Source: Pseudomonas fluorescens (GTDB lineage: Bacteria; Pseudomonadota; Gammaproteobacteria; Pseudomonadales; Pseudomonadaceae). Taken from it: a DNA stretch of 64,000 nucleotides. The notes below the pieces were generated by a model that had not been told where the DNA came from, did no database searches, and worked only from the letters and a program-made list of their open reading frames with translations. The stretch is from the NCBI RefSeq assembly GCF_040448305.1, contig NZ_CP148752.1:310001-374000 (forward strand), in the 5' to 3' direction. Shown one piece after another: positions 6,892 to 14,462 of the stretch. The first letter of the stretch is position 1, and each line of letters starts with the position of its first letter. Both the position numbers and the translations under genes were made by a program.

Positions 6892-8693
6892 ACATGGGCG
6901 GCCTCCAGGTCCATGGCTTCGGTATCGACGACATACAGGCGCGCCGACCCGCCACCGGGCAGGCGATATTTTTTGGTCTTGCGACTGTCTCGGTCGGTGT
7001 CGCGCTTGGCGAACGCGCCCACCCCATCCAGCGCCTTGACCACACGACTGAGGCCGTAGCCGTTGGCCGCTTCGACCAGCGCCGACTTGTTGAACAGGTA
7101 CAGGCGTTTGCCCAGGGATACTTCCCAATACCCGGCGCGGTTGAACACCTTGGAGTCGGGTGTGTGGTCATCCACATCGGAGAAGCGGCTGCTGCCGTGC
7201 TTGTCGATGAAGTCGAGGATGCCGGCGAGGATCTGTCGGTCTTCGGCATTGCCGCTGCCGACCCGCGACAGCCACTCGCCATACAGCAACTGGCAGTCGC
7301 TCAGGGCACTGCCCGGTGCCCAAGGCAACAGGCCGTAGGCGATGGCCATTTCCCCGGCCAAGGCAATTACGGCGAAGCGGTCGGCCACACGGCCAGCCTG
7401 GGCGTTGTCCTCAACAAACTTGCCGCGCACGTTGGCGAAGTTTTCCAACAGGCCGGGGCGGTCGTTGCTGGCGAGCAGTTGCTCGACGAACGCAGAGCCC
7501 AAGTGACCATGGTGGGCACTCACAGCCACGGTGAGCAGGCGGTGAAAGTCGGCACCCTCCAGGCCATGCAACTCATCGAAGGCGCGGTGGGCGCGAGTGC
7601 CGGCGTTCACGTCGACCATGCGCAGTTCAGCACCAGCGTGGGCAGCGTTGCCCGAAATCGCGGCGTGCTCAGAGAGGGAGCGTTCGCCACTGGACAGGGT
7701 GAGCAGGCGCCAGCTCAATTTGGCCCGACCTTCACGCTCGCGGGTCATGGTGCCTTTGCCCTGACCATTGGCCAGTGAGTAGGCCATCTCCTGCACACGC
7801 TTCGGATCGGCGCGTTTGATTTCGTCCAGCGGCAACAGGGTGTCATTGCGCCCGGCCGCCTCGATCTCCAAGCCACCTTTGGTCATGTCCCAACTGGCGG
7901 CGAACACGCCCGGGTCACCCCACACCGAGGAGCCAATCAACTGCGCCAACGACTTGCCGCTGGAGCTGTCGCCCACCAGGTGCACGCCGCCGCCGAGCAC
8001 GCCAACCAGACTCAGCAGTGGTCCGGCCAGTGCACAGCCAATCGCCAACGTCAGCACCGGATTGCCCGCGCACTTGGCGGCGACTTCGCGTTGCCAGAGC
8101 GCCAGCTCGCCACGCACGCTGAACAGGTTCTGGCCTTTGCCGCTGGCCTGATAACGCACCTTGTCGCTGCCGAGGGTGCGCCCCGGCAAGACAAAGGCGC
8201 CGGACTCATGCCAGCCCGGGCGGCTGGTGGTGGCGAAGACTTCCTCGGGGCGCTGCTCCAGCAAGTACTCCATGAAGGCGGCGCGCTTTTTCAGCGCGAT
8301 GATGACGCCCATGCCGAACAACTGGCGGCGGGCATCCTCGCCACTGCCACCGAACACCTCCATGGGAATGATCCATTCCTTGATGCCGCTGTCGGTGCAC
8401 AGGCGCAGCAGGCGTCCCTCGCTGCCGTCATCGCTGTTGGTGGTTCGCGCTGTGACGGTCACCGGGCTGGCGATCCATTCATCAATGATCGGGCGGTCGT
8501 TGGTGTCGTTGTCGGCGTCGTCCTCGTCTTGGCCCGCTGCGCGTTTAAAGCCGTGGCGGTACACCCCCGGACGGAGCTTGCGGCCCTTCTCATTGGTCAC
8601 CCAGTGCTCGTACACGGCCCAGCAAGGGCGCTCAGGCGCAATGGTCGGCGCATCAGGCCGAAGGCTGATGACGTTGCTGTCAGGCAGGGACAT
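6888..8693 (-). CDS. DUF927 family ATPase/helicase, island replication protein
   Basis: A 601-aa protein of the DUF927 family, found as the replication helicase-like component of P4-like and other integrative elements. Walker A is GDSSSGKS at residues 241-248; a Walker B-like LLPLDE lies near 286-291; a sensor-like SSGERS follows. An N-terminal region (1-190) precedes the ATPase core. ATG at 8693 is chosen because it overlaps the end of the upstream Toprim gene by 14 bp; the open frame reaches 8828 but would overlap it more. Toprim plus DUF927 is a common split primase/helicase arrangement, here the likely engine of autonomous replication after excision. Confidence 0.85.
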   Translation of the reverse strand: MSLPDSNVISLRPDAPTIAPERPCWAVYEHWVTNEKGRKLRPGVYRHGFKRAAGQDEDDADNDTNDRPIIDEWIASPVTVTARTTNSDDGSEGRLLRLCTDSGIKEWIIPMEVFGGSGEDARRQLFGMGVIIALKKRAAFMEYLLEQRPEEVFATTSRPGWHESGAFVLPGRTLGSDKVRYQASGKGQNLFSVRGELALWQREVAAKCAGNPVLTLAIGCALAGPLLSLVGVLGGGVHLVGDSSSGKSLAQLIGSSVWGDPGVFAASWDMTKGGLEIEAAGRNDTLLPLDEIKRADPKRVQEMAYSLANGQGKGTMTREREGRAKLSWRLLTLSSGERSLSEHAAISGNAAHAGAELRMVDVNAGTRAHRAFDELHGLEGADFHRLLTVAVSAHHGHLGSAFVEQLLASNDRPGLLENFANVRGKFVEDNAQAGRVADRFAVIALAGEMAIAYGLLPWAPGSALSDCQLLYGEWLSRVGSGNAEDRQILAGILDFIDKHGSSRFSDVDDHTPDSKVFNRAGYWEVSLGKRLYLFNKSALVEAANGYGLSRVVKALDGVGAFAKRDTDRDSRKTKKYRLPGGGSARLYVVDTEAMDLEAAHV

Positions 8694-9642
8694 GGGCGCG
8701 TTTCCAATTGGCGAGGTCGTTGAAGTCGGTGAGGTCGGCGGGAGCGTCGTCTGGCCACTCCGGGAACGCGACTTGGCCACCCACCAGCGCGGCGGCGGCA
8801 TTGGCGGCGGTGCGTCCGGGGTTGCCATCGGTGAGCCGGTCGTCGTCGCCGGCGATGAGGATGGGCTGCTCTGGGTAGCGAGTGCGTAGCGCCAGAGCGA
8901 CCGGTTTGAGGTTGCCGCTGTTCATGGCACAAGCCACGGCGTAGCCGTGCTGGTGTAGCGTGGCCCCCGTGGCCCAGCCTTCGCAGATGCACAGCGGTTG
9001 GCCCGGGACGATGACACCCAAGGGCGAATAGCTGCCCTTGATCCGGCCACCCGCCAGAAAACGTTTGCTGCCGTCGTGGGCAATACGCTGCAGGTTGACC
9101 AACTCGCTCGCTACATACAGCGGCACCAGCAAGGCGTCACCACTCTGGCGCAGGCCATGCGGGCGGATGCCTTTCGCGATCAGGTACGGGTGGGCAGGAT
9201 CAGCGCGGCGCGCATCGCGCCACCAACGTTGAGCACGGAGTGCTGCCTTGAGCTGGCGCTGTTGTTGCTCGGCTTCGCGTTGGCGCTTGGCTTGCTCGAT
9301 GCGCTGACGTACTTCGACTGCTTCGCGATGATCGACCGGTTCACGAGAGCACCAGGTGCGCGTCCCGCCATTCTTCCAGCTGCCGAACGCACCCGACGCG
9401 ATGCCGTCCAGGTACAAGACATACCAGCCGTTTTCGCTGCCCTGTTTGTCACCGGGAACGTGAAAGCGATGAATCACACCGCTCGGCTCCGGCAGCCAAT
9501 CGAGTGGGCCATAAACGGACTGAAGTGCTTCACGAAAAAGAACGGGCGCGGCCTTGTGATGGGTGACACCCGACGGCCCGTAAACATTCTTCAGGCAAGC
9601 CGAGAGCGTCACCGCCGTTTGGCAGTGTTGAAAATTCGTCAT
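8680..9642 (-). CDS. Toprim-domain protein, probable primase
   Basis: A 320-aa protein. Residues about 215-290 form a Toprim domain: the acidic CEGWATG motif (E221) and the GDDD motif (D266-D268). A charged Gln/Arg-rich helix at 105-140 links it to an N-terminal domain. The N-terminus shows no clear zinc-ribbon, unlike full DnaG-type primases, so the catalytic primase part may be reduced. It is paired with the DUF927 ATPase directly downstream (14-bp overlap), the usual partner in satellite and plasmid replication modules. The start at 9642 is preceded by AGGGG. Confidence 0.8.
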   Translation of the reverse strand: MTNFQHCQTAVTLSACLKNVYGPSGVTHHKAAPVLFREALQSVYGPLDWLPEPSGVIHRFHVPGDKQGSENGWYVLYLDGIASGAFGSWKNGGTRTWCSREPVDHREAVEVRQRIEQAKRQREAEQQQRQLKAALRAQRWWRDARRADPAHPYLIAKGIRPHGLRQSGDALLVPLYVASELVNLQRIAHDGSKRFLAGGRIKGSYSPLGVIVPGQPLCICEGWATGATLHQHGYAVACAMNSGNLKPVALALRTRYPEQPILIAGDDDRLTDGNPGRTAANAAAALVGGQVAFPEWPDDAPADLTDFNDLANWKRAHVPA

Positions 9643-9645
9643 CAG

Positions 9646-9954
9646 TTAGCCCCTCAGTTCAGGGAGGCAGCGAAACATCTGCTGGCTGGCTTCACCGCGC
9701 ACACAGACATGCCCGAACAACGCTTTGTTGGTGGAGCGGCAACCGGCTAGCCAATGGTCATGATCCGGAACGGACCCGACAGCTTGCTCTTTCACCCAAT
9801 GCGGCAACTCACCGCGGCAGCGCATTTCGTTGAGCATCGTCCACCAGTGGGAAGCGTGACTGCGCTCAATTGAGATGAGGTCAATCAGCGTGCGGCGTTG
9901 CTCAGTGTTGAGGTCGACTATGGGTGTCTCGGGTGTGCAGTTGAGGGCATTCAT
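9646..9954 (-). CDS. Small 102-aa island protein
   Basis: Not recognised. A 102-aa soluble protein with a HASHWWTMLNEMR segment, two conserved-looking Cys and His residues near the C-terminus, and no membrane segment. ATG at 9954 overlaps the stop of the previous gene (ATGA); a longer frame to 10023 exists but would break this coupling. It lies 3 nt before the Toprim gene. Genes of this size between Rha and the primase are typical of P4-like islands. Confidence 0.6.
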   Translation of the reverse strand: MNALNCTPETPIVDLNTEQRRTLIDLISIERSHASHWWTMLNEMRCRGELPHWVKEQAVGSVPDHDHWLAGCRSTNKALFGHVCVRGEASQQMFRCLPELRG

Positions 9955-10193
9955 AGCGACACCTCGACCGCATCCAGCTGGTCGCGCAAGCGCTTGGCTT
10001 GGCCGTCCAGATAGTGGTCCCAATCGCTGCTCAGGTACTGGCCCAAACCGGTCAGCTTTTCGAGGTCGCGACCCTTGTTGTGTTTGGCGTCAGCACGAAT
10101 GGCCGTCATCAGGGCGGTCAGCCAGCCAATGTGATCGTGGGTGGCGTCAATCAGATTAAGTGCTTCGTCGGCGATGTGGTGGGGGTTGTTCAT
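9951..10193 (-). CDS. Small 80-aa island protein
   Basis: Not recognised. An 80-aa helical acidic/basic protein (HIADEALNLIDATHDHIGWL at the start). Its ATG overlaps the stop of the upstream gene by four bases and its own stop overlaps the next start, so it is embedded in the coupled operon. No catalytic motif is visible. Confidence 0.6.
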   Translation of the reverse strand: MNNPHHIADEALNLIDATHDHIGWLTALMTAIRADAKHNKGRDLEKLTGLGQYLSSDWDHYLDGQAKRLRDQLDAVEVSL

Positions 10194-10699
10194 GGCGCCT
10201 CCCCCTCAATCAGGGTGGTGGCGAGTGTGGCGCGGTCGGTGCTATTCAGTGCGCCGAGGGTATCGGCCATCTGCACCAGGCCAAGAAGGTGGGCGCGTTG
10301 CTCGGGCAAGCGGTTGATGCGATAGGCGATCAGTTCGGCGCCGATGATGGCGATGGCCAGGCTGTTGCTGGACGAATTGAGGGCGTGAATGTGCTGCATC
10401 GGTGTAGCTCCAAGTTTGATTAGGAGCTGCCACGGTCCGCGACCAAGCGAATTAGGGTGGCAGCTGTGCGCAGGTTGGTCGACCGGGAACTTGGGACCCG
10501 GCATACCCGAAGGTATCCCACGCACAGCCACCATAAAGCGAAACGGCGGGCACAAAAAAAGCGCCTGCTGTCGAATGGGGCGCTGTTGCGCCAAGTTGCT
10601 CGGGCGACCAAACCCGGTCGCTGATTTTGCAGCGACGGACAAACCATAACGCTTACGGGAATGCATCGCAAGGGGAAGAAATGCTTGTGCGGTAATCAT
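10190..10699 (-). CDS. Ash-like frame with probable internal start
   Basis: The open frame of 169 codons starts at ATG 10699, overlapping the Rha stop by four bases. Its middle (FMVAVRGIPSGMPGPKFP) resembles the Ash family of P4-type phage islands. The DNA under residues 20-70 is an RNA-like structured region (see the ncRNA entry), so the upper part may be partly RNA rather than protein. A second start at 10399 has GGAG 8 nt upstream and would give a 69-aa helical protein (MQHIHALNSS..); I consider this the more likely translated product. The two possibilities are not exclusive. Function unknown. Confidence 0.5.
   Translation of the reverse strand: MITAQAFLPLAMHSRKRYGLSVAAKSATGFGRPSNLAQQRPIRQQALFLCPPFRFMVAVRGIPSGMPGPKFPVDQPAHSCHPNSLGRGPWQLLIKLGATPMQHIHALNSSSNSLAIAIIGAELIAYRINRLPEQRAHLLGLVQMADTLGALNSTDRATLATTLIEGEAP
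10500..10519 (-). promoter_or_regulatory. UUCG tetraloop hairpin after the structured RNA
   Basis: On the minus strand TACC-TTCG-GGTA extends with one mismatch to GGGATACC/GGTATGCC. A C(UUCG)G tetraloop is very stable in RNA. It lies between the terminator-like hairpin and the internal start at 10399 and may be part of the leader fold. Confidence 0.45.
10552..10640 (-). ncRNA. Candidate C4-type regulatory RNA with competing hairpins
   Basis: Read on the minus strand: GTCGCTG-CAAAAT-CAGCGAC (10617-10636), overlapping GCGACC-GGGTTT-GGTCGC (10604-10621); then GGCGC-AACA-GCGCC (10579-10592), overlapping a terminator hairpin GCGCC..GGCGC (10561-10583) that ends in TTTTTTT (10554-10560). The stems share arms, so only one of each pair can form. 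P4 CI RNA and P1/P7 C4 RNA act as antisense RNAs just upstream of Ash/Ant-type genes in this position. Family assignment is inference; the stems are seen directly. Confidence 0.5.
10644..10671 (-). promoter_or_regulatory. Possible promoter for the structured RNA
   Basis: On the minus strand TTGCGA (10666-10671), a 16-nt spacer and TTATGG (10644-10649) give a weak sigma-70-like promoter. It would start transcription just at the first stem of the RNA. Confidence 0.3.
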
Positions 10700-11172
10700 G
10701 GGCGCACATCCTCCAGGCCGAAAGTGAGCTGCAGTTGCTCCCGCAAGTGCGCGACATGCTGATAGGCACCCGGCTTTTCATAACGCCAGAGAGCCAGCCG
10801 GCGACCACTCTGACTTGCTTCCTGCTTGCGAGTCTCCAGCGCTTGGCAGGCCATGCCGTAGCGTGCTTCACGAAACGCCATGACCAGACTCGACTTCAGC
10901 TCTACAACGCGCTCGGTGTTGCGTGACAGGGCGAGCAGGAAGTACGCCTGATCCTCGTTGAGCAGGGCATATCGCTGATGTTTTGCACCGCGAGCGCCTG
11001 GCGTTTTCACTGCCTCCGTTTGAAACGGAAGCAGTCCAAATTGCTGAGTCTTGTCGGCGTAGCGCTCGATCAACTCCATGGTGTTTTTGTGTTGAATACC
11101 TAGCCGCTCAGCAAGCACACGACTGTCGGCACGAGCCTCGCCTTGGGACTGGATCAGGGAAATGGTGTTCAT
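10696..11172 (-). CDS. Rha family phage regulatory protein
   Basis: A 158-aa protein matching the Rha family, known from lambdoid phages and satellites, where it interferes with growth of phage in hosts lacking IHF. Seen: DSRVLAERLGIQHKNTMELI (HTH-like, residues 17-36), FQTEAVK, and the family hallmark YALLNEDQAYFLLALSRNT followed by VVELKSSLVMAFREAR. The remaining C-terminal ~45 residues are variable. ATGA overlaps on both sides place it in the coupled operon. It probably acts as a regulator of the island or its helper phage. Confidence 0.85.
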   Translation of the reverse strand: MNTISLIQSQGEARADSRVLAERLGIQHKNTMELIERYADKTQQFGLLPFQTEAVKTPGARGAKHQRYALLNEDQAYFLLALSRNTERVVELKSSLVMAFREARYGMACQALETRKQEASQSGRRLALWRYEKPGAYQHVAHLREQLQLTFGLEDVRP

Positions 11173-11474
11173 GCTGCCACCTTCCCTGCGGGCTCACCGA
11201 TAAGGGTGTACAGCGCGATATTGCTGTGGGACCGACCCTGCTCGTCAGTGATCGTGATGCGCTGGGTGTGGAATGAGTAACCCTGATTTTTCAGCTCTTT
11301 GATGCGTGAGGCAGGCATCAAAATATTTAGGTCGCGGCGTGCGGTGATAGTGTCGATTGGGCCACTGTTGCGCATCCAGTCGAGCAACCAACGCCGCTGT
11401 GCCGAACCGATGCTACCGATGAGGTGTGATTTATTCTGGCTGGCCATTTGGTTGGTCTTTTCTATGTAGAGCAT
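11169..11474 (-). CDS. HTH domain protein (phage-type)
   Basis: A 101-aa protein with a winged-helix pattern: RRWLLDWMRNSGPIDTITAR, then DLNILMPASRIKELKNQG (recognition helix) and a C-terminal wing RITITDEQG..NIALYTL. This is the small helix-turn-helix protein often found between AlpA and Rha in proteobacterial islands. ATG at 11474 follows the AlpA stop directly (TAAATG); a second ATG at 11447 is also possible. A regulatory or replication-initiation role is likely. Confidence 0.65.
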   Translation of the reverse strand: MLYIEKTNQMASQNKSHLIGSIGSAQRRWLLDWMRNSGPIDTITARRDLNILMPASRIKELKNQGYSFHTQRITITDEQGRSHSNIALYTLIGEPAGKVAA

Positions 11475-11699
11475 TTACGCGGCCTCACCACGGCATTCGG
11501 CGATGCGCTCATCACACCAGGCTAGTATTTCGGCCTCGATCCAAACGACACACTTTGGGCCGAGGGTGACTTGCTTGGGGAAAGTGTCGGCAGCGACACG
11601 GCGGTAGATTTCGGTGCAGGACAGGCCAGTGATCGATTCAACTTCCTGGCGTTTGATGAATCGGCGAGTGATTGAGTTGGAGCTGGTTGTGTTTGCCAT
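11475..11699 (-). CDS. AlpA family transcriptional regulator / excisionase-like
   Basis: A 74-aa protein of the AlpA type: FIKRQEVESITGLSCTEIYR is the MerR-like HTH, followed by FPKQVTLGP and WIEAEILAWCDERI, the conserved AlpA end. In P4-like elements AlpA activates the integrase or promotes excision. It is the first gene of the long minus-strand operon, and an imperfect inverted repeat (11768-11802) lies upstream, a plausible operator. Confidence 0.85.
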   Translation of the reverse strand: MANTTSSNSITRRFIKRQEVESITGLSCTEIYRRVAADTFPKQVTLGPKCVVWIEAEILAWCDERIAECRGEAA

Positions 11700-11767
11700 C
11701 GTCTGCGCCTCCTAGGGCGTTGTGGGTAACTGACGATGCAATGTTGTCGGCCGGCAACCATCGAGTC

Positions 11768-11802
11768 ATTGCAACTGCAAAAACCAGTTTTTCAATTGCA
11801 AT
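11768..11802. promoter_or_regulatory. Imperfect 16-bp inverted repeat upstream of alpA
   Basis: ATTGCAACTGCAAAAAC and GTTTTTCAATTGCAAT face each other across 2 nt, with one mismatch and one bulge. It lies ~70 bp upstream of the AlpA start and ~10 bp past the end of the neighbouring unknown gene. It could be an operator, or a terminator between the two units. Confidence 0.45.
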
Positions 11803-11812
11803 CAAGTTGGGC

Positions 11813-12613
11813 TCAGATTTTGGCGGTCTTTCGCAAGCGGGTAAGCTCGGCGTTGGAGTCACTGAAGTGTTTTTGCAATGAGCTTTCACTCAGCCCGCGA
11901 ATGCCTTTGTTGCGCTCAAGAATTGACTCAATTAATGACGTTTGCGTGTGGTTTTTTCGCTCGCTTGTCGCGGCTTCCAGCAACGCAGCAACAGTTATTC
12001 TCAATGATGGAGGGGGCACTTCTTGAGTGCTGGTAGGGGAGGGCTCTGGCAGATTTTGTGTTTCAGTTACTGCGAAGTTAAAAATGGCTTGGTCTATCAA
12101 TATGCATTGATCGTTAGCCATGATTTCGACTGTTGGTTTTTCTGGCACGGCATTCATGTTTGCTTTTTCAGCAAGTGAATATAAATCAGCGGTCACCGCC
12201 ATTACCCTTACATTATCTGGATCGTCCTCGTTGTCATGCGGGGACAAATATTCATCAGTTTGAATATCTCTTATTGCGTAAAAGCCGCCGTTTGCATCGC
12301 GTACAGCGTAAGACTTGCGTGATGCAATTTGAACTGAATCGCAAGGTAGGTAAAAGCCATAGGAAACACCGGCAAGGTAATCGCTTTCCATAAAATAGCG
12401 TCCGTCTCTCGCGTGTTGCTCGTGAGTTTCGGCGTCGAATATTGGTTTGAGTTTAACGATTTCACCATGGCACGGACGAAATAGTCTTAGCCATCCACCT
12501 TCATAAAGAGACATTAAATCGTTAACGTCGACTTTTTCACCGATTAAATCTGAAAGTAATTTGGTAGCTGCAACCATTGGTATCACGGATTTGAATTTGC
12601 TTAGTTTGCTCAT
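11813..12613 (-). CDS. Unknown protein next to integrase
   Basis: Not recognised. A 266-aa protein, more AT-rich than the chromosome. Residues 20-160 contain LYEGGWLRLFRPCHGEIVKL and FYLPCDSVQIASRKSYAVRD; a low-complexity Pro/Thr/Ser linker at about 190-210 separates a C-terminal helical part with SLIESILERNKGIRGLSESS, which looks like a small DNA-binding or replication-associated domain. ATG at 12613 has GGAG upstream and overlaps the integrase stop (ATGA), so it is probably co-transcribed with int. Proteins of this layout sit beside integrases in several Pseudomonas islands; function unknown. Confidence 0.6.
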   Translation of the reverse strand: MSKLSKFKSVIPMVAATKLLSDLIGEKVDVNDLMSLYEGGWLRLFRPCHGEIVKLKPIFDAETHEQHARDGRYFMESDYLAGVSYGFYLPCDSVQIASRKSYAVRDANGGFYAIRDIQTDEYLSPHDNEDDPDNVRVMAVTADLYSLAEKANMNAVPEKPTVEIMANDQCILIDQAIFNFAVTETQNLPEPSPTSTQEVPPPSLRITVAALLEAATSERKNHTQTSLIESILERNKGIRGLSESSLQKHFSDSNAELTRLRKTAKI

Positions 12614-13836
12614 CGAGCGGCGCTCCGAATTGAAACCACATCTGCTCCAGCACATAGCGCGTCGATTGAGTCAGCCCAGTCCTGCATCATTACCCGGCGT
12701 TGCTCCAAGTAGTTGGCGTGGTTGTAGGTATCGCGGATGCCGTCGGAGTCTCCGTGCGCCAGTTGGCGCTCGATCCAGTCCTTGTTGTACCCGCGCCCGT
12801 TCAGCTCAGTGGACAGTAGATGGCGAAAGCCGTGGCCGGTCTGACGACCCTCGTAACCCATTACTCGCAGTGCTTTGTTGATGGTGTTCTCGCTCATGGG
12901 TCGGTCGGGGTTTTGCTGACCGGCAAACACAAGCGGATATTTGCCTGTGATCGGTTTAAGCAGGCGCAGGATCTCAACGGCCTGATTCGGTAGGGGGACG
13001 GCGTGAGGGCGGCGGGCCTTCATGCGCTCCTTGGGAATTGTCCAGGTTGCAGCGTCCAAATCGAACTCTACCCAAGGCGCAGCTCGCAACTCGCCAGGTC
13101 GAACTGCGGTAAGCGCCAGCAGGCGAATGGCACAGCGGGTCAACAGGTTGATGTTGGCGCTGTCGCATTTGGCAAGCAGTTCGGGCAACTCGGACATGGC
13201 GACGTGGGGATGGTGGCGGGGCGCTTTCGTGGGGGCGGCCACAACATCCAGATCGGTGGCAGGGTTCGCCTCCACAACACCTTTGGCCAACCCATAACGG
13301 AATATCTGGTGCAGCCACTGGCGAATTTTGCCGGCAGCATTCAGCGTCCCCCGGGCCTCGACTTTGCGAACCAAGTCCACCAGATCGGGACGAGTAATGC
13401 TTTTCAGTGTTCGAGAGCCAATGCCTGGTATCAAATCATTCTCAAGGTACAGCTTGGCTTTGTAGGTGGTGCTTTCTGCCCAGCGAGGTGCGTTATAAGC
13501 AAACCACTCCCGTGCAAGCGTCTCAAATGTCAGCCCATCCACCTTCTGCGCTCGTCTGGTGGATTTGCGTTCATGCGAAGGGTCTTTGCCCTCTGAGATC
13601 AGTTGTCGTGCCTCAGATCGCTTTTTGCGAGCTTGCACCAACGTGACTTCTGGGTATGAGCCAAATGCCAATCGATTTTCTTTGCCGAGGTGACGATATT
13701 TGAGGCGCCAGAGCTTTGAGCCGGAGGGCATGATTTCGAGATACAAGCCTTCACCGTCGGCGAGCTTGTAAGGCTTCTCCCGAGGTTTGGCTGCTTTGAG
13801 AGCGGAGTCGCTCAGGGGCGTGACTTTCAGGGCCAT
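12610..13836 (-). CDS. int: P4-type tyrosine integrase
   Basis: A 408-aa site-specific recombinase with N-terminal arm-binding DUF4102 domain (residues 5-95), a SAM-like core-binding domain (100-185) and a catalytic domain. Catalytic residues seen: R246 (TAVRPGEL), H335 and R338 (HGFRHL), H361 (LAHGD) and nucleophile Y371 (TYNHANY). Start ATG at 13836 is preferred; the frame continues to 13857. It lies 175 bp from the 3' end of tRNA-Phe, the usual place for an integrase that uses the tRNA 3' end as attachment site, and drives integration and excision of the island. Confidence 0.95.
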   Translation of the reverse strand: MALKVTPLSDSALKAAKPREKPYKLADGEGLYLEIMPSGSKLWRLKYRHLGKENRLAFGSYPEVTLVQARKKRSEARQLISEGKDPSHERKSTRRAQKVDGLTFETLAREWFAYNAPRWAESTTYKAKLYLENDLIPGIGSRTLKSITRPDLVDLVRKVEARGTLNAAGKIRQWLHQIFRYGLAKGVVEANPATDLDVVAAPTKAPRHHPHVAMSELPELLAKCDSANINLLTRCAIRLLALTAVRPGELRAAPWVEFDLDAATWTIPKERMKARRPHAVPLPNQAVEILRLLKPITGKYPLVFAGQQNPDRPMSENTINKALRVMGYEGRQTGHGFRHLLSTELNGRGYNKDWIERQLAHGDSDGIRDTYNHANYLEQRRVMMQDWADSIDALCAGADVVSIRSAAR

Positions 13837-13863
13837 GAAGCACCATTTTGGGGGCATGCGAGA

Positions 13864-13899
13864 TGACCGAACCGGTCATGCCCCCAACTCTGCCCCCAA
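13864..13899. promoter_or_regulatory. Operator-like palindrome and paired repeats upstream of int
   Basis: TGACCG-AAC-CGGTCA (13864-13878) is a perfect palindrome 28 bp upstream of the integrase start. Right beside it TGCCCCCAA occurs twice (13879-13887, 13891-13899) at 12-bp spacing. Paired short direct repeats between int and the tRNA fit arm-type integrase binding sites; the palindrome could be an AlpA or repressor operator. Both assignments are inference. Confidence 0.4.
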
Positions 13900-13940
13900 A
13901 ACTTTGGGCTGCCTAGGTCAATTTGGGCAACCATAGACAA

Positions 13941-13965
13941 CAAAAAGCCCGCACTAGGCGGGCTT
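13941..13965 (-). terminator. Terminator downstream of tRNA-Phe
   Basis: On the minus strand AAGCCCGC-CTAGT-GCGGGCTT followed by TTTTTG forms a strong intrinsic terminator 46 nt past the tRNA 3' end. It lies on the island side of the junction, so either the island supplies it or the repeat that makes the attachment site extends this far. Confidence 0.75.
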
Positions 13966-13988
13966 CTTGTGGGCTTTCGGGTGATTTT

Positions 13989-14017
13989 GGCACCACCTGA
14001 AATTAATTAGTGGTGCC
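13989..14017. repeat. 8-bp inverted repeat at the island junction
   Basis: GGCACCAC and GTGGTGCC face each other across 13 nt. The right arm includes the CCA end of the tRNA. It may be part of the core recombination site or an accidental fold. Confidence 0.4.
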
Positions 14018-14086
14018 CAGAGACGGAATCGAACCGCCGACACGGGGATTTTCAATCCCCTGCTCTACCGACTGAGCTATCTGGGC
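14011..14086 (-). tRNA. tRNA-Phe (GAA)
   Basis: A 76-nt cloverleaf on the minus strand with encoded CCA. Acceptor GCCCAGA pairs with TCTGGGC, anticodon stem GGGGA/TCCCC encloses TTGAAAA (anticodon GAA), and the T arm has GGTTCGATTCC. The island integrase lies on its 3' side, marking it as the integration target; the gene remains intact. Confidence 0.97.
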
Positions 14087-14096
14087 AACGGGGCGC

Positions 14097-14125
14097 ATTA
14101 AACGGGTTTTTCAGGGGGTCGTCAA
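14097..14125 (-). promoter_or_regulatory. Sigma-70 promoter of tRNA-Phe
   Basis: On the minus strand TTGACG (14120-14125), a 17-nt spacer and TTTAAT (14097-14102), ending 11 nt before the tRNA 5' end. Confidence 0.7.
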
Positions 14126-14189
14126 GCAAGTTTTCAAAAAAAATTTAATTATTACCGTCGCTTACGTTCCGACCCCCGATAAATCGGGG

Positions 14190-14462
14190 TTATTCCGACG
14201 GCGGCACGTAGCCTTCGGCCTTGGCGTAATCCTCGCCGGAGAAGTACTTGTCCATCTCGCCCTGAAGATATTTGCGATCTTCGGCGTTCATCATGTTCAG
14301 GCGTTTTTCGTTGATCAGCAGGGTCTGGTGCTTCTGCCAGTCGGCCCAGGCCTTTTGCGAGACGTGGTCAAAAATGTCCTGGCCTTTGGCGCCCGGGAAG
14401 GGAGCGCGCTCCAGGCCTGGCAATTCTTCTTTGTACTTGCGGCACATGATGGTGCGGGTCAT
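14190..14462 (-). CDS. yggX: YggX, Fe(II)-trafficking/oxidative damage protection protein
   Basis: A 90-aa protein of normal family length. Seen: MTRTIMCRKYKEELPGLERAPFPG with the conserved Cys7, and the WADWQKHQTLLINEKRLNMM block. YggX helps iron supply and repair of Fe-S clusters such as that of MutY. It overlaps the mutY stop by four bases (ATGA), the widely conserved mutY-yggX pair, and is the last gene of an asmA-mutY-yggX operon. Confidence 0.95.
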   Translation of the reverse strand: MTRTIMCRKYKEELPGLERAPFPGAKGQDIFDHVSQKAWADWQKHQTLLINEKRLNMMNAEDRKYLQGEMDKYFSGEDYAKAEGYVPPSE

